DNA from: Hoeflea_A sp965204935
GTDB lineage: Bacteria > Pseudomonadota > Alphaproteobacteria > Rhizobiales > Rhizobiaceae
DNA length: 64,000 nt
Assembly: GCF_965204935.1 (NCBI RefSeq)
Contig: NZ_CBDBFO010000002.1
Reading direction: 5' to 3' (one strand)
The first letter of the stretch is position 1, and each line of letters begins with the position of its first letter. A model generated the notes under the pieces. It worked only from the letters and a program-made list of their open reading frames with translations, searched no databases and had not been told where the DNA came from. This document shows, piece after piece, positions 1 to 8,587 of the stretch. Position numbers and translations under genes: made by a program.

Positions 1-2
1 AG

Positions 3-497
3 CCGCTGAAGACCCTTCCCGGCTGCCGATGGGTCAACGTGCAGTATGATTGCTCGAACGAAGAGATCGATACGCTGCGCGATCTCGGACTTCCCCTCCA
101 CCACTTTGCAAATCTCGATCAGAAAAACGATATGGCAGGCGCATGCAGCCTCCTCGGTGCCTGCGACCTAGTCATTTCCGTCGGCGTCTCGGTCTCCGAT
201 CTTGCCGGGGGCCTCGGCGTTCCGGTCATTCAGATTGCCCGGGAAAATGCCGAAGTGTTTCTCGGGACCGACCATGTGCCCTGGTTCCCGACCTGCATGT
301 CCCTGCGCATGAAACCGCATGGCGGCGATGCGGCGATTGCTGAAATCATCGAGCGCTGGCCCGGCATTGTCGCATGGGCGAAAGACGTCACCAGCGCCGA
401 GCGGAGCGGGCATCCGGTGCCTGTCAAAGCTGCCCCGGCGGAGAAGAAGGCACGCCATGCCGCTCTTGATCTCGATTACGCCATCGAGGCTGCCTAG
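3..497 (+). CDS. C-terminal part of a TPR-type (GT41-like) glycosyltransferase, 5' end outside the window
   Basis: The reading frame is open from the first bases of the window, so the start lies upstream; about 164 residues are visible. The segment around LLGACDLVISVGVSVSDLAGGLGVPV resembles the sugar-nucleotide-binding end of TPR-linked glycosyltransferases, where a (D/N)LV(I/V)(S/T)V...HLAG-like motif precedes GVPVW. QIARENAEVFLGTDHVPWFPT and a following conserved basic segment match the same C-terminal domain as I remember it. The last 30 residues are Ala/Lys-rich and probably disordered. Such proteins often glycosylate flagellin or surface polymers, but nothing here shows the acceptor. 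It is separated from the next gene by 155 bp that contain a regulated promoter, so it is not part of the following operon. Confidence 0.6.
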   Translation, partial: PLKTLPGCRWVNVQYDCSNEEIDTLRDLGLPLHHFANLDQKNDMAGACSLLGACDLVISVGVSVSDLAGGLGVPVIQIARENAEVFLGTDHVPWFPTCMSLRMKPHGGDAAIAEIIERWPGIVAWAKDVTSAERSGHPVPVKAAPAEKKARHAALDLDYAIEAA

Positions 498-576
498 CGC
501 ACATCCGGGCGTGCTTTCCTGAAAGGCCGGAAGCCAGGCATTCCACAAACGGTGAAGATTGAGTGCCATGAGGCGC

Positions 577-605
577 TTGACAAATTTGGAACGTTCCAGT
601 AATTC
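577..605 (+). promoter_or_regulatory. Sigma70-type promoter of the catabolic operon
   Basis: TTGACA (577-582) is a perfect -35 hexamer. It is followed after exactly 17 bp by TAATTC (600-605), four of six matches to the -10 consensus. Transcription would start near 612, and the first start codon is at 653. The 17-bp spacer contains the first operator-like palindrome, a classical arrangement for repression. Confidence 0.7.
586..599. promoter_or_regulatory. LacI-family operator candidate 1 (inside the promoter spacer)
   Basis: TTGGAACGTTCCAG holds the perfect 12-bp palindrome TGGAACGTTCCA (587-598) with a central CG, the hallmark of LacI/GalR-family operators. It fills the -35/-10 spacer. The LacI-type regulator at 15056 is encoded at the far end of the same gene run and is the natural candidate to bind here. 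Confidence 0.72.
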
Positions 606-615
606 AGTTAAAAAA

Positions 616-629
616 TTGGAACGATCCAA
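616..629. promoter_or_regulatory. LacI-family operator candidate 2 (just downstream of the predicted start point)
   Basis: TTGGAACGATCCAA has perfect 5-bp arms (TTGGA/TCCAA) around a CG centre. It repeats the sequence of the first site with its centre 30 bp away, close to three helical turns, so both would lie on nearly the same DNA face. Confidence 0.68.
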
Positions 630-652
630 AAAGTCCTTTCAGGGAGGAATGA

Positions 653-1654
653 ATGCGTTGGGGCCTCGTTGGCGCGAGCAGGATTGCGTCGGGTTACATG
701 ATTGATGCGATCCGGGCGCAGGAGTCATCAGACGTCCTGTCCGTTCTAAGCTCCAACAGCGCACGCGGTGAGACCTTTGCCCGGGACAACAACATCGCAG
801 CAAGCCACACGGATCTCGATACGCTGCTTGCCGATCCGGACATCGACGCTGTCTACATCTCCACGACCAATGAAAAACATCACGCGCAGGCGCTGGCGGC
901 GATCGCGGCCGGCAAGCACGTCCTTTGCGAAAAGCCGCTGGCGATGACCCTGGCCGACGCCGTCGAAATGGTCCGCGCCGCATCGGAAAAGGGCGTCGTG
1001 TTTGCCACCAACCACCATCTGCGCAACGCGGGATCGCATCTGGCAATCAAGCAATTGATCTCCAGCGGGCGGATCGGCAAGGTCCTGAGCGCCCGCGTTT
1101 TTCACGCGGTGAACCTGCCGGAACATCTCAGGGGATGGCGCATCAACGACGCAGCCGCCGGCGGTGGTGTCATTCCGGACATCGTCGTTCATGATGCCGA
1201 TACCATTCGCTTCCACCTCGACGAGGATCCGGCCACGGTTGTCGCCCAGGCTGGAACCTCGGGCATGGGGGACGGTGTCGAAGACAGTGTCATGTCGGTC
1301 TGGACCATGCCGTCGGGTGCAATGGTGCAGACCCATGAGAGCTTTACCCACAAATTTGCCGGATCAGGCATCGAGTTTCACGGTACCGAGGGCTCGATCT
1401 TCGCGCGCAACGTCATGACGCAACAGCCGGTGGGCGAAATCTGGCTGACGGACGAAACCGGTCGGCACGAAATTCCGTTCGAAAGCCACAATCTTTATGT
1501 CCGTTCGCTCGGGCTTTTCCACGCGGCGGTCGCCGGCAGCGGGCGCCCGTCTGCGGACGGCGTTGACGGCATCAAGTCACTCGCCGTTGCCCTTGCCGTT
1601 CGCACGGCCGCCAAGGCCGGCAAGTCCGTCGATGTCGACTACGGAGGCTTCTAG
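653..1654 (+). CDS. Gfo/Idh/MocA family NAD(P)-dependent oxidoreductase
   Basis: This 333-residue protein has the two-domain layout of the family. The N-terminal Rossmann fold starts with WGLVGASRIAS (residues 3-13). The EKP motif supplies Lys94, and GGVIPDIVVHDAD supplies Asp176 and His180, so the usual Lys/Asp/His catalytic set is present. Members oxidise or reduce sugars, cyclitols or their keto derivatives. The ATG is chosen because AGGGAGG lies 6-12 bases upstream. It is the first gene after the LacI-type promoter, and the CoA-transferase gene follows within 4 bp, so it opens the catabolic operon. The substrate cannot be told from sequence. Confidence 0.9.
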   Translation: MRWGLVGASRIASGYMIDAIRAQESSDVLSVLSSNSARGETFARDNNIAASHTDLDTLLADPDIDAVYISTTNEKHHAQALAAIAAGKHVLCEKPLAMTLADAVEMVRAASEKGVVFATNHHLRNAGSHLAIKQLISSGRIGKVLSARVFHAVNLPEHLRGWRINDAAAGGGVIPDIVVHDADTIRFHLDEDPATVVAQAGTSGMGDGVEDSVMSVWTMPSGAMVQTHESFTHKFAGSGIEFHGTEGSIFARNVMTQQPVGEIWLTDETGRHEIPFESHNLYVRSLGLFHAAVAGSGRPSADGVDGIKSLAVALAVRTAAKAGKSVDVDYGGF

Positions 1655-1657
1655 AAG

Positions 1658-3232
1658 ATGGCGTCGAAAGTCGTCACGGCCAAGGAAGCGGCAGGCCGGA
1701 TAGGAGACGAAGCGGTGGTGACCGTGTCGTCGTCGTCGGGTCTCGGCTGTCCCGACAAGGTGCTGCAGGCGATTGGTGACAGGTTTGACCGCGAGGGACA
1801 TCCGAGGGCCATCACCACGCTTCATCCCATAGCCGCCGGGGACATGTACGGCATCAAGGGCATTGATCACATTGCCAAGGACGGAATGCTGTCGGCCATC
1901 ATTGCAGGTTCATACCCGTCCGGCCCTTCTTCGATGCCGATGCCGCAGATCTGGCAAATGCTCGTTGAAGACCGTGTCGCCGCATACAATGTCCCGTCCG
2001 GAATTCTGTTCGACATGCACCGCGATGTCGCCGCCAGGCGCCCCGGCGTCCTGACAAAGGTCGGTCTCGACACCTTCGTCGACCCGCTGCGTCAGGGATG
2101 CGCCATGAACGCGGCCGCCATGCAAAGGCCCATTGTGTCGCGCGTGGAACTCGGCGGAGATACCTGGCTACATTTTCCCAACATCGTCCCCGATGTCGCA
2201 ATCATCAGGGCAACCACCGCCGATGAGCGCGGCAACCTGACCTATGAGCATGAAGGCGCCTATCTCGGCGGCCTGGAACAGGCGATTGCCGTGCGCAATC
2301 ACGGCGGCCTGGTCATCGCGCAGGTCAAGCGTGTAACGGCCTGCGGTTCGCTGCGCCCGCACGATGTTCGGGTGCCCGGGCACCTGGTAGACCTGATTGT
2401 TGTCGATCCGGACCAGTTGCAGACGACGGAGACCGAATATGATCCGGCGATCGCCGGCGAGATCATGCGGCCATGGTCAAGCTTCACGCTGGCCGAACAC
2501 GGCGTCGAAAAAATCGTCGCGCGCCGTGCCGCCATGGAACTGAAGACCGGTCAGACCGCCAATCTCGGTTTCGGCATTTCGGCCATGGTGCCGCGCATCC
2601 TTCTGGAGGCCGGCAAGGAACAGGCGGTGACCTGGGCTATCGAACAGGGCGCCACGGGCGGCATGCCGCTCACCGGCTTCGCCTTCGGTTGCGCCTCCAA
2701 CGCGGATGCCTATGTGCCCTCGCCGCAGCAATTCACCTATTTCCAGGGCGGCGGTTTCGATGTCTCGTTCCTGTCTTTCCTCGAGATCGACCTGGAGGGC
2801 AATGTCAACGTCTCCAAGCTCGGCAAGAAGCCTTATCTGACCGCCGGTTGCGGCGGTTTTGTCGATATCACCGCCAACGCCAGGAAGATTGTCTTCTCCG
2901 GCCTTTTTGAGGCCGGCGCGACGCTTGACCTTTCCGACGACGGACTCACGGTGACCGCCCCGGGAAAGTTCACCAAGCTGGTGGATGAGGTCGAACACGT
3001 GACATTTTCCGGGCGCCGCGCCCGCGAGACCGGACAGGAAGTCATTTATATCACGGAACGCTGCGTCATCCGGCTCACCGAAGACGGTCTAGTCGCCACC
3101 GAAATCATGCCCGGGATCAATCCGGCGCGCGATATCATCGACGCATCGCACGGCCGTGTCCGCGTCGCTGACAATCCGGTTGAAATGCCGCGAGCGCTGC
3201 TGGCCGATGCGCCGCTGGAGTTGAACCTGTGA
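1658..3232 (+). CDS. Fused alpha/beta family I CoA-transferase (acetate/propionate CoA-transferase-like)
   Basis: At 524 residues this is the fused form in which the two subunits of family I CoA-transferases are joined. The N-terminal half has the glycine-rich start (VTVSSSSGLGCPD). The C-terminal half has LGFGISAMVP followed by WAIEQGATGG, which matches the (I/V)E(S/N)G catalytic motif; the nucleophilic glutamate would be Glu329. The enzyme moves CoA from a donor such as acetyl-CoA to a carboxylic acid. Placed between an oxidoreductase and a crotonase, it probably activates a pathway acid to its CoA ester. Its stop codon overlaps the GTG start of the crotonase by 4 bp. Confidence 0.87.
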   Translation: MASKVVTAKEAAGRIGDEAVVTVSSSSGLGCPDKVLQAIGDRFDREGHPRAITTLHPIAAGDMYGIKGIDHIAKDGMLSAIIAGSYPSGPSSMPMPQIWQMLVEDRVAAYNVPSGILFDMHRDVAARRPGVLTKVGLDTFVDPLRQGCAMNAAAMQRPIVSRVELGGDTWLHFPNIVPDVAIIRATTADERGNLTYEHEGAYLGGLEQAIAVRNHGGLVIAQVKRVTACGSLRPHDVRVPGHLVDLIVVDPDQLQTTETEYDPAIAGEIMRPWSSFTLAEHGVEKIVARRAAMELKTGQTANLGFGISAMVPRILLEAGKEQAVTWAIEQGATGGMPLTGFAFGCASNADAYVPSPQQFTYFQGGGFDVSFLSFLEIDLEGNVNVSKLGKKPYLTAGCGGFVDITANARKIVFSGLFEAGATLDLSDDGLTVTAPGKFTKLVDEVEHVTFSGRRARETGQEVIYITERCVIRLTEDGLVATEIMPGINPARDIIDASHGRVRVADNPVEMPRALLADAPLELNL

Positions 3233-3996
3233 GCGCGCTTCATCTCATCAGGCATGGCACGATCGCGGAACTGCGCCTCGACAACCCGTCGAAGCTGAAC
3301 GCCTTTACGACCGAAATGCTTCGGTCGCTGGAAACCCATTGCGCGGAACTGGATCGGGACGACACTGTCTCGGCGGTCGTGATCACGGCTGAGGAAAGCC
3401 GGGCCTTTTGCGCCGGAGCAGACATCAAGGCCTGGGCGGAACTGGAGCCGTGGGAATTCGCCAGATACTGGGTGCGGGAAGGTCATCGCGTGTTCGATAG
3501 GCTGGCGCGCCTCTCAAAGCCGACGATCGCCGCTCTGAACGGCCATGCCTTTGGCGGCGGGCTCGAGTTCGCCGCGACGGCAGACATCCGCACCATGGCG
3601 CCCGAAGCGACGCTCGCACTTCCGGAAGCCGGTGTCGGGATCGTGCCAGGGTGGTCCGGAACACAACGGCTCGTCCGGCTGCTGGGAGAACCCCTGGTCA
3701 AGGAAATGGCGCTTCTTGGGCGTCGGATAAACGCCGAACGAGCCTATGCGGCGGGCTTTGTGGCTGAGATTTCCGACGATCCGCGCACCGCCGCCCTGGC
3801 AATTGCCGAGGGCCTTTCCGACAAGTCGAAACGGTCGATTGAGGCGGCCAAATACATGATCCACGCGGCGGTCGGCGAAGACCGCGATGCGACGATCGAG
3901 ACGCTGGCGGCAGGCATGGTTGCACCGACCACGGACCGTGACGAGGGTGTCTCCGCCTTTCGCGAGAAACGCAAACCGAACTTCCCGGGCAGATGA
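3229..3996 (+). CDS. Enoyl-CoA hydratase/isomerase family protein (crotonase fold)
   Basis: This is a 255-residue crotonase-fold protein starting at a GTG that overlaps the CoA-transferase stop (GTGA). The oxyanion-hole segments AFCAGADIKAW and NGHAFGGGLEFA are present. Both glutamates used by true hydratases have counterparts: one in GGGLE and one in LPEAGVGIVPGWSGTQRL. It is therefore expected to add water to an enoyl-CoA, although crotonases also catalyse isomerisation or hydrolytic C-C cleavage. The ALDH gene overlaps its stop (ATGA). Together with the CoA-transferase it points to a CoA-dependent branch of the pathway. Confidence 0.87.
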   Translation: MSALHLIRHGTIAELRLDNPSKLNAFTTEMLRSLETHCAELDRDDTVSAVVITAEESRAFCAGADIKAWAELEPWEFARYWVREGHRVFDRLARLSKPTIAALNGHAFGGGLEFAATADIRTMAPEATLALPEAGVGIVPGWSGTQRLVRLLGEPLVKEMALLGRRINAERAYAAGFVAEISDDPRTAALAIAEGLSDKSKRSIEAAKYMIHAAVGEDRDATIETLAAGMVAPTTDRDEGVSAFREKRKPNFPGR

Positions 3997-5531
3997 ATAT
4001 GACGAATTTCAACGTGATCGCCGCGACTGACGCGACGGGGCTCGCAGAACCCTTCGACGCCCGCCATCTTATCGACGGCCGGTGGCAGGCGAGCGCGGAT
4101 GGCGCGACCTTCGAGCGGGCTTCCCCTGCGCACGGATCGCTGGTCACCCGGGCAAGCCGCGGAGGCCCGCAGGATGTCGAAATGGCGATTTCCGCGGCGA
4201 GAACGGCCTTTGATAACGGCACCTGGTCGCAAACAAGCGGCAAGGATCGTGCAACGCTGCTGTTGAAAGTCGCCGACCTGATTGACCGCGAGCGCGACCG
4301 GATCGCGCTCATGGAAACGATGGAATCCGGCAAACCGATCAGCCAGGCGAAGGCGGAGATCGAAGGCGCCGCAGATCTGTGGCGCTATGCGGCATCGCTG
4401 GCACGCACAATGCACGGCGAAAGCCACAATACGCTCGGAAATGACATGCTGGGCATGGTGCTCAAGGAGCCGATCGGCGTTGTCGCAATCATCACGCCGT
4501 GGAATTTCCCATTCCTCATCGTCTCGCAGAAGCTGCCATTCGCGCTGGCGGCCGGTTGCACGGCCGTCATCAAGCCGTCCGAGATGACACCGGCCACCAC
4601 CGCCATTCTCGGTGAACTCGTCATAGAAGCGGGCCTGCCGACAGGTGTCGTCAATATTGTGCTCGGCTATGGCGATCCGGTCGGAGCGGCCATGACCACG
4701 GACCGGCGAGTCGACATGGTGACATTCACCGGCTCCACGGCGGTCGGCAAGGCCATTGTTTCTGCAGCCTCCGGAACGCTCAAGAAAGTGTCGCTCGAAC
4801 TGGGTGGCAAAAATCCGCAGGTCATTTTCCCCGATGCAGATCTGGACGGCGCCGCCGATGCGGTCGTTTTCGGCGTCTATTTCAACGCCGGGGAATGCTG
4901 TAACTCCGGGTCACGAATCATCGTCCACGAAGATATCGCTGACGATTTCGTCGGACGCATCACGGCCCTCTCAAGAAAGGTTCCGTTCGGCGATCCGCTC
5001 GATCCGGAGACCAAGGTCGGCGCCATCATCACGCCCGAGCATTGTGCGAAAATCGACCGGTACGTTCGTGATGCCGCCGCCGGTGGCGCGGAGATAAAAC
5101 TGGGTGGCGGCGCCCTGCCGGTCCCGGGCTTGAACGGCCAGTTCTATCAGCCGACCGTGATCGCCAATGTCGGCAGCCAGATGCCGATTGCGCGCGAGGA
5201 AGTGTTCGGTCCTGTCTTGTCGGTATTGACATTCAGGACGCTGGATGAAGCAATTGCACTGGTCAATGATGCCGAGTACGGCCTGTCGGCCGGTGTTTGG
5301 AGCGATGACGTCCACACATGCCTTGAGTTTGCGCGGCGCGCGCAAGCCGGCACCGTCTGGACGAACACCTGGATGGACGGATTTGCCGAACTGCCGTTCG
5401 GCGGCGTCAGGGAAAGCGGGCAGGGTCGGGAGCTTGGCCGCTACGGATTGGAAGAGTTTCTCGAGGCGAAGACAGTCATGATGCGGATAGGCCGCACGCG
5501 CACGCCTTGGGTTGACCCGCAGACGGCCTGA
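3993..5531 (+). CDS. NAD(P)+-dependent aldehyde dehydrogenase
   Basis: This is a full-length ALDH of 512 residues. TPWNFP gives the active-site Asn171, LELGGKNP gives the general base Glu269, and FNAGECCNSGSR places the nucleophile at Cys303. It resembles betaine-aldehyde or gamma-aminobutyraldehyde type ALDHs more than CoA-acylating ones, so it should oxidise an aldehyde to a free acid that the neighbouring CoA-transferase could then activate. Its start overlaps the crotonase stop by 4 bp, so translation is probably coupled. The N-terminal 20 residues are slightly longer than usual. The substrate is unknown. Confidence 0.92.
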   Translation: MNMTNFNVIAATDATGLAEPFDARHLIDGRWQASADGATFERASPAHGSLVTRASRGGPQDVEMAISAARTAFDNGTWSQTSGKDRATLLLKVADLIDRERDRIALMETMESGKPISQAKAEIEGAADLWRYAASLARTMHGESHNTLGNDMLGMVLKEPIGVVAIITPWNFPFLIVSQKLPFALAAGCTAVIKPSEMTPATTAILGELVIEAGLPTGVVNIVLGYGDPVGAAMTTDRRVDMVTFTGSTAVGKAIVSAASGTLKKVSLELGGKNPQVIFPDADLDGAADAVVFGVYFNAGECCNSGSRIIVHEDIADDFVGRITALSRKVPFGDPLDPETKVGAIITPEHCAKIDRYVRDAAAGGAEIKLGGGALPVPGLNGQFYQPTVIANVGSQMPIAREEVFGPVLSVLTFRTLDEAIALVNDAEYGLSAGVWSDDVHTCLEFARRAQAGTVWTNTWMDGFAELPFGGVRESGQGRELGRYGLEEFLEAKTVMMRIGRTRTPWVDPQTA

Positions 5532-5576
5532 TTGTCTGCGGTGAAAACAAAATTGCGCAAACCAGGGAGGTATTCC

Positions 5577-6821
5577 ATGCGTATTTTGACAACAACACTC
5601 ACGGCCGTCGCCGCTTTGACGGCGGTCACCTGTGCCCAGGCGCAGGATGTTGAGGTTCTGCACTGGTGGACTTCAGGCGGCGAGGCAGCAGCGCTCAACG
5701 TTCTGAAGGACGATCTTTCCGGCCAGGGTATCGGCTGGCAGGACATGCCTGTCGCTGGTGGCGGCGGCACGCAGGCCATGACGGTCCTGCGCGCACGTGT
5801 AACGTCCGGCAATGCGCCCACCGCGGTCCAGATGCTTGGCTTCGACATCACCGACTGGGCCAAGGAAGGCGCGCTGGCCGACCTGAACACCCTTGCGGAT
5901 CAGAACAAGTGGGGCGATGTCATCCCCGCCGCGTTGCAGAAATTTGCAACCCATGACGGAAAGTGGGTGGCCGCGCCGGTCAACGTCCACTCGACCAACT
6001 GGGTCTGGGCCAACAAGGCGATCATGGATGAACTCGGCATTTCCCAGCCGCAGACCTGGGACGAATTCGTCGCAGCAATGCAAAAGGCAAAGGATGCCGG
6101 TTATACGGCGCTTGCCCATGGCGGTCAGGCCTGGCAGGAAGCAACCATCTTCGATGCCGTTGCAATGGCAGCCGGTGGTCCGGAGTTCTATCAGAAGGCC
6201 TTTGTTGAGCTCGACGAAGACACGCTCTCCTCGGATACGATGAAGGAAGTCTTCGACCGCATGGGCACACTGCGTGGCTTTGTCGATGACAATTTCTCCG
6301 GTCGCGACTGGAACCTTGCCACCGCCATGGTGATCAACGGCGACGCCGCCTTCCAGCTGATGGGTGACTGGGCCAAGGGTGAGTTCCTCAACGCCGGCAA
6401 GACGCCGGGCGAGGACTTCCTGTGCTACCGCTTCCCGGGCACGCAGCAGCAGGTGACGTTCAACTCCGACCAGTTCGCCATGTTCGACCAGGACGGGGCG
6501 GTTTCCGATCAGCAGGCCGCGCTTGCATCGGCGATCCTGTCACCGGGCTTCCAGATCGCATTCAACAAGGTCAAGGGCTCCGTTCCTGCCCGTACCGACC
6601 TTGATGTGGCTGAACTCGATGCTTGCGGACAGCAGGGCTATGAGGAATTCAAGGCGGCCGCAGCGAGCGGCAACCTGTTCGGATCCTTCGCCCACGGCCA
6701 CGCCAACCCGGCCGCAGTGAAGAACGCGATGTATGATGTCATCACTGCGCACTTCAATGGTGAGTATGACAGCGCAACCGCTGTCGACGAACTCGTCACC
6801 GCAGTCCAGATCAACAAGTGA
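5577..6821 (+). CDS. Sugar ABC transporter periplasmic substrate-binding protein (family 1)
   Basis: This is an extracellular solute-binding protein of 414 residues. The signal peptide MRILTTTLTAVAALTAVTCAQAQ has a typical AQA cleavage site and is followed by VEVLHWWTSGGEAAAL, the usual mature N-terminus of sugar-binding proteins. The ATG at 5577 is preferred over an upstream in-frame TTG because GGGAGG lies just before it and it puts the signal peptide at the N-terminus. Aromatic residues such as HSTNWVWANK fit sugar binding. It is followed by a GC-rich stem-loop and then the permease genes, as in maltose-type operons. The ligand is unidentified. Confidence 0.92.
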   Translation: MRILTTTLTAVAALTAVTCAQAQDVEVLHWWTSGGEAAALNVLKDDLSGQGIGWQDMPVAGGGGTQAMTVLRARVTSGNAPTAVQMLGFDITDWAKEGALADLNTLADQNKWGDVIPAALQKFATHDGKWVAAPVNVHSTNWVWANKAIMDELGISQPQTWDEFVAAMQKAKDAGYTALAHGGQAWQEATIFDAVAMAAGGPEFYQKAFVELDEDTLSSDTMKEVFDRMGTLRGFVDDNFSGRDWNLATAMVINGDAAFQLMGDWAKGEFLNAGKTPGEDFLCYRFPGTQQQVTFNSDQFAMFDQDGAVSDQQAALASAILSPGFQIAFNKVKGSVPARTDLDVAELDACGQQGYEEFKAAAASGNLFGSFAHGHANPAAVKNAMYDVITAHFNGEYDSATAVDELVTAVQINK

Positions 6822-6837
6822 TCCTTGCATGACGGGG

Positions 6838-6856
6838 GGCGGCCACTCCGGCCGCC
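6838..6856 (+). promoter_or_regulatory. Intercistronic stem-loop after the binding-protein gene
   Basis: GGCGGCC and GGCCGCC pair perfectly around a 5-base loop, with no U-tract after it. Stem-loops at this place in binding-protein-dependent operons protect the upstream mRNA and reduce downstream expression, giving more binding protein than permease. That role is inferred from position. Confidence 0.55.
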
Positions 6857-6877
6857 TCCTGCCCCGGGAGTTCCGAA

Positions 6878-7660
6878 ATGTCCTATACCGAGACAGCAGC
6901 CCGCCCCGGTCTGATTGACCGGCTGCGAGACGCGCTGCCCAAGCTGGTCCTGAGCCCGTCGGTGGCGATTGTTGCCATCTTCGTCTACGGCTTCATCGTT
7001 TTCACGTTCTATCTGTCTTTCACCAACAGCCGGATTCTGCCGGAGTTCGGATGGGTCGGATGGCAGAATTACGAGAACCTTTTCCGTATTCGCGCCTGGG
7101 ACACGGCGGTCACCAACCTCATCATTTTCGGATCCCTTTACATCATCATCTGCTGTGCGCTCGGGCTTTTGCTGGCGATCCTGCTTGACCAGCACATCCG
7201 CGCCGAAGGGTTCATCCGCACGATCTATCTCTACCCGATGGCGTTGAGCTTCATCGTTACCGGTGTCGCCTGGAAATGGTTCCTCGATCCCGGCATCGGC
7301 CTTGAAGCTGTTGTCCAGGGCTGGGGATGGGAGAGTTTCAAGTTCGGCTGGATCAAGGACCGCGAGATGGCCATCTACACGATTGTCATCGCCGCCGTCT
7401 GGCAGACATCCGGTTTTGTCATGGCGATGTCCGCCTTTGTCGTGCTCGCTCACATGGCCATCAAATCCTACGACCTGGTCATTGCGCTGACCGGCGGCGG
7501 TCCCGGAACAGCCACCGAACTGCCGGCGACGTTCATGTACTCCTACACCTTTACCCGCAACCAGATGGGCATCGGTGCCGCATCCGCGGTCATCATGCTC
7601 ATGACCATCGCAGCGATCATCGTGCCCTATCTGTGGTCTGAGTTGAGGGAGAAAAAATAA
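6878..7660 (+). CDS. Sugar ABC transporter permease, MalF/UgpA type, lacking the EAA loop
   Basis: The 260-residue membrane protein starts and ends like a normal UgpA/MalF-type permease (PKLVLSPSVAIVAIFVYGF near the start, YLWSELREKK at the end) and contains the family segment KSYDLVIALTGGGPG. The family is usually about 300 residues. The missing part is exactly where the cytoplasmic EAA loop (EAAxxDGA...) should be: residue 184 in SGFVMAM is followed directly by SAFVVLAHMAIK. The apparent in-frame loss of about 40 codons is near position 7429. That loop docks on the ATPase, so transport through this subunit is doubtful. Reading frame and neighbours are otherwise intact, and the next gene overlaps by 1 bp. 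Confidence 0.85.
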   Translation: MSYTETAARPGLIDRLRDALPKLVLSPSVAIVAIFVYGFIVFTFYLSFTNSRILPEFGWVGWQNYENLFRIRAWDTAVTNLIIFGSLYIIICCALGLLLAILLDQHIRAEGFIRTIYLYPMALSFIVTGVAWKWFLDPGIGLEAVVQGWGWESFKFGWIKDREMAIYTIVIAAVWQTSGFVMAMSAFVVLAHMAIKSYDLVIALTGGGPGTATELPATFMYSYTFTRNQMGIGAASAVIMLMTIAAIIVPYLWSELREKK

Positions 7661-8583
7661 TGTCTAACACTTCCTCCACCCAATCCATCAGCACGGAAAC
7701 CACGGCGACCGCTGGTCTGCAGAGCCAGGTGTCCCGGTTCAACCCGGCACGGATCGTCCTTTATGCCTTGCTGGCGATATTCTGCATCTACTACCTCCTG
7801 CCGCTCTACGTGATGCTGGTGAATTCTCTGAAACCGCTGTCGGAGATCACCGCCGGCGGCATGATGGCCCTGCCACGTGAATGGACGCTGGCACCGTGGG
7901 GAAGCGCCTGGTCGACGGCACAGGTCGGCGTCGAGGCGACAGGCCTGCGCCCCTATTTCATCAACTCCATCCTGATGGTCGTCCCGGCGGTCGCGATTTC
8001 GACACTGCTCGGCGCCCTCAACGGATACGTGCTGACCAAATGGGCCTTTCGCGGCTCGACGATCCTGTTCGGCCTGCTGCTCTTTGGCTGCTTCATCCCA
8101 TTCCAGATGGTGCTCATCCCCATGGCAAGGATGCTTGGCCTGATGGGGCTGGCCGGCTCGGTTCCGGGTCTCGTCTTTGTGCACCTTGTTTACGGCATCG
8201 GGTTCTCGACCCTCTACTTCCGCAACTATTACGCCGCCTTCCCGACCGAGCTGGTCCGCGCGGCGCAGATCGACGGCGCCGGCTTCTTCACCATCTTCTG
8301 GCGCATCCTGCTGCCGTCTTCCGGACCGATCGCTGTGGTCTGCATCATCTGGCAGTTCACCAATATCTGGAACGACTTCCTGTTCGGCGCCTCGTTCTCC
8401 GACTTCGACAGCCAGCCGATGACTGTCGCGCTCAACAACCTGGTCCAGTCCTCGACCGGCGTGAAAGAGTACAATGTGCACTTTGCCGGCGCGATCATGG
8501 CGGCACTTCCGACACTCCTCGTCTACATCGTGGCCGGACGCTTCTTCGTCCGCGGCCTGATGGCTGGCTCTGTAAAAGGATAA
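7660..8583 (+). CDS. Sugar ABC transporter permease, MalG/UgpE type
   Basis: This is the second membrane subunit, 307 residues with about six transmembrane segments (for example IVLYALLAIFCIYYLLPLYV). The EAA-like coupling motif is present as ELVRAAQIDGAGFFTIFWRI, unlike in the partner permease. The C-terminus (VAGRFFVRGLMAGSVKG) is typical of carbohydrate uptake family 1 transporters. The ATG overlaps the stop of the preceding gene by one base (TAATG), and the ATPase follows after 4 bp, so the three are co-translated. It forms the heteromeric membrane channel with the product of 6878-7660. Confidence 0.92.
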   Translation: MSNTSSTQSISTETTATAGLQSQVSRFNPARIVLYALLAIFCIYYLLPLYVMLVNSLKPLSEITAGGMMALPREWTLAPWGSAWSTAQVGVEATGLRPYFINSILMVVPAVAISTLLGALNGYVLTKWAFRGSTILFGLLLFGCFIPFQMVLIPMARMLGLMGLAGSVPGLVFVHLVYGIGFSTLYFRNYYAAFPTELVRAAQIDGAGFFTIFWRILLPSSGPIAVVCIIWQFTNIWNDFLFGASFSDFDSQPMTVALNNLVQSSTGVKEYNVHFAGAIMAALPTLLVYIVAGRFFVRGLMAGSVKG

Positions 8584-8587
8584 GACA

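Noticed and set aside
5532..5576. Upstream TTG start for the sugar-binding protein
   Set aside because: It would place 15 residues in front of the signal peptide, and the ribosome site GGGAGG fits ATG 5577.
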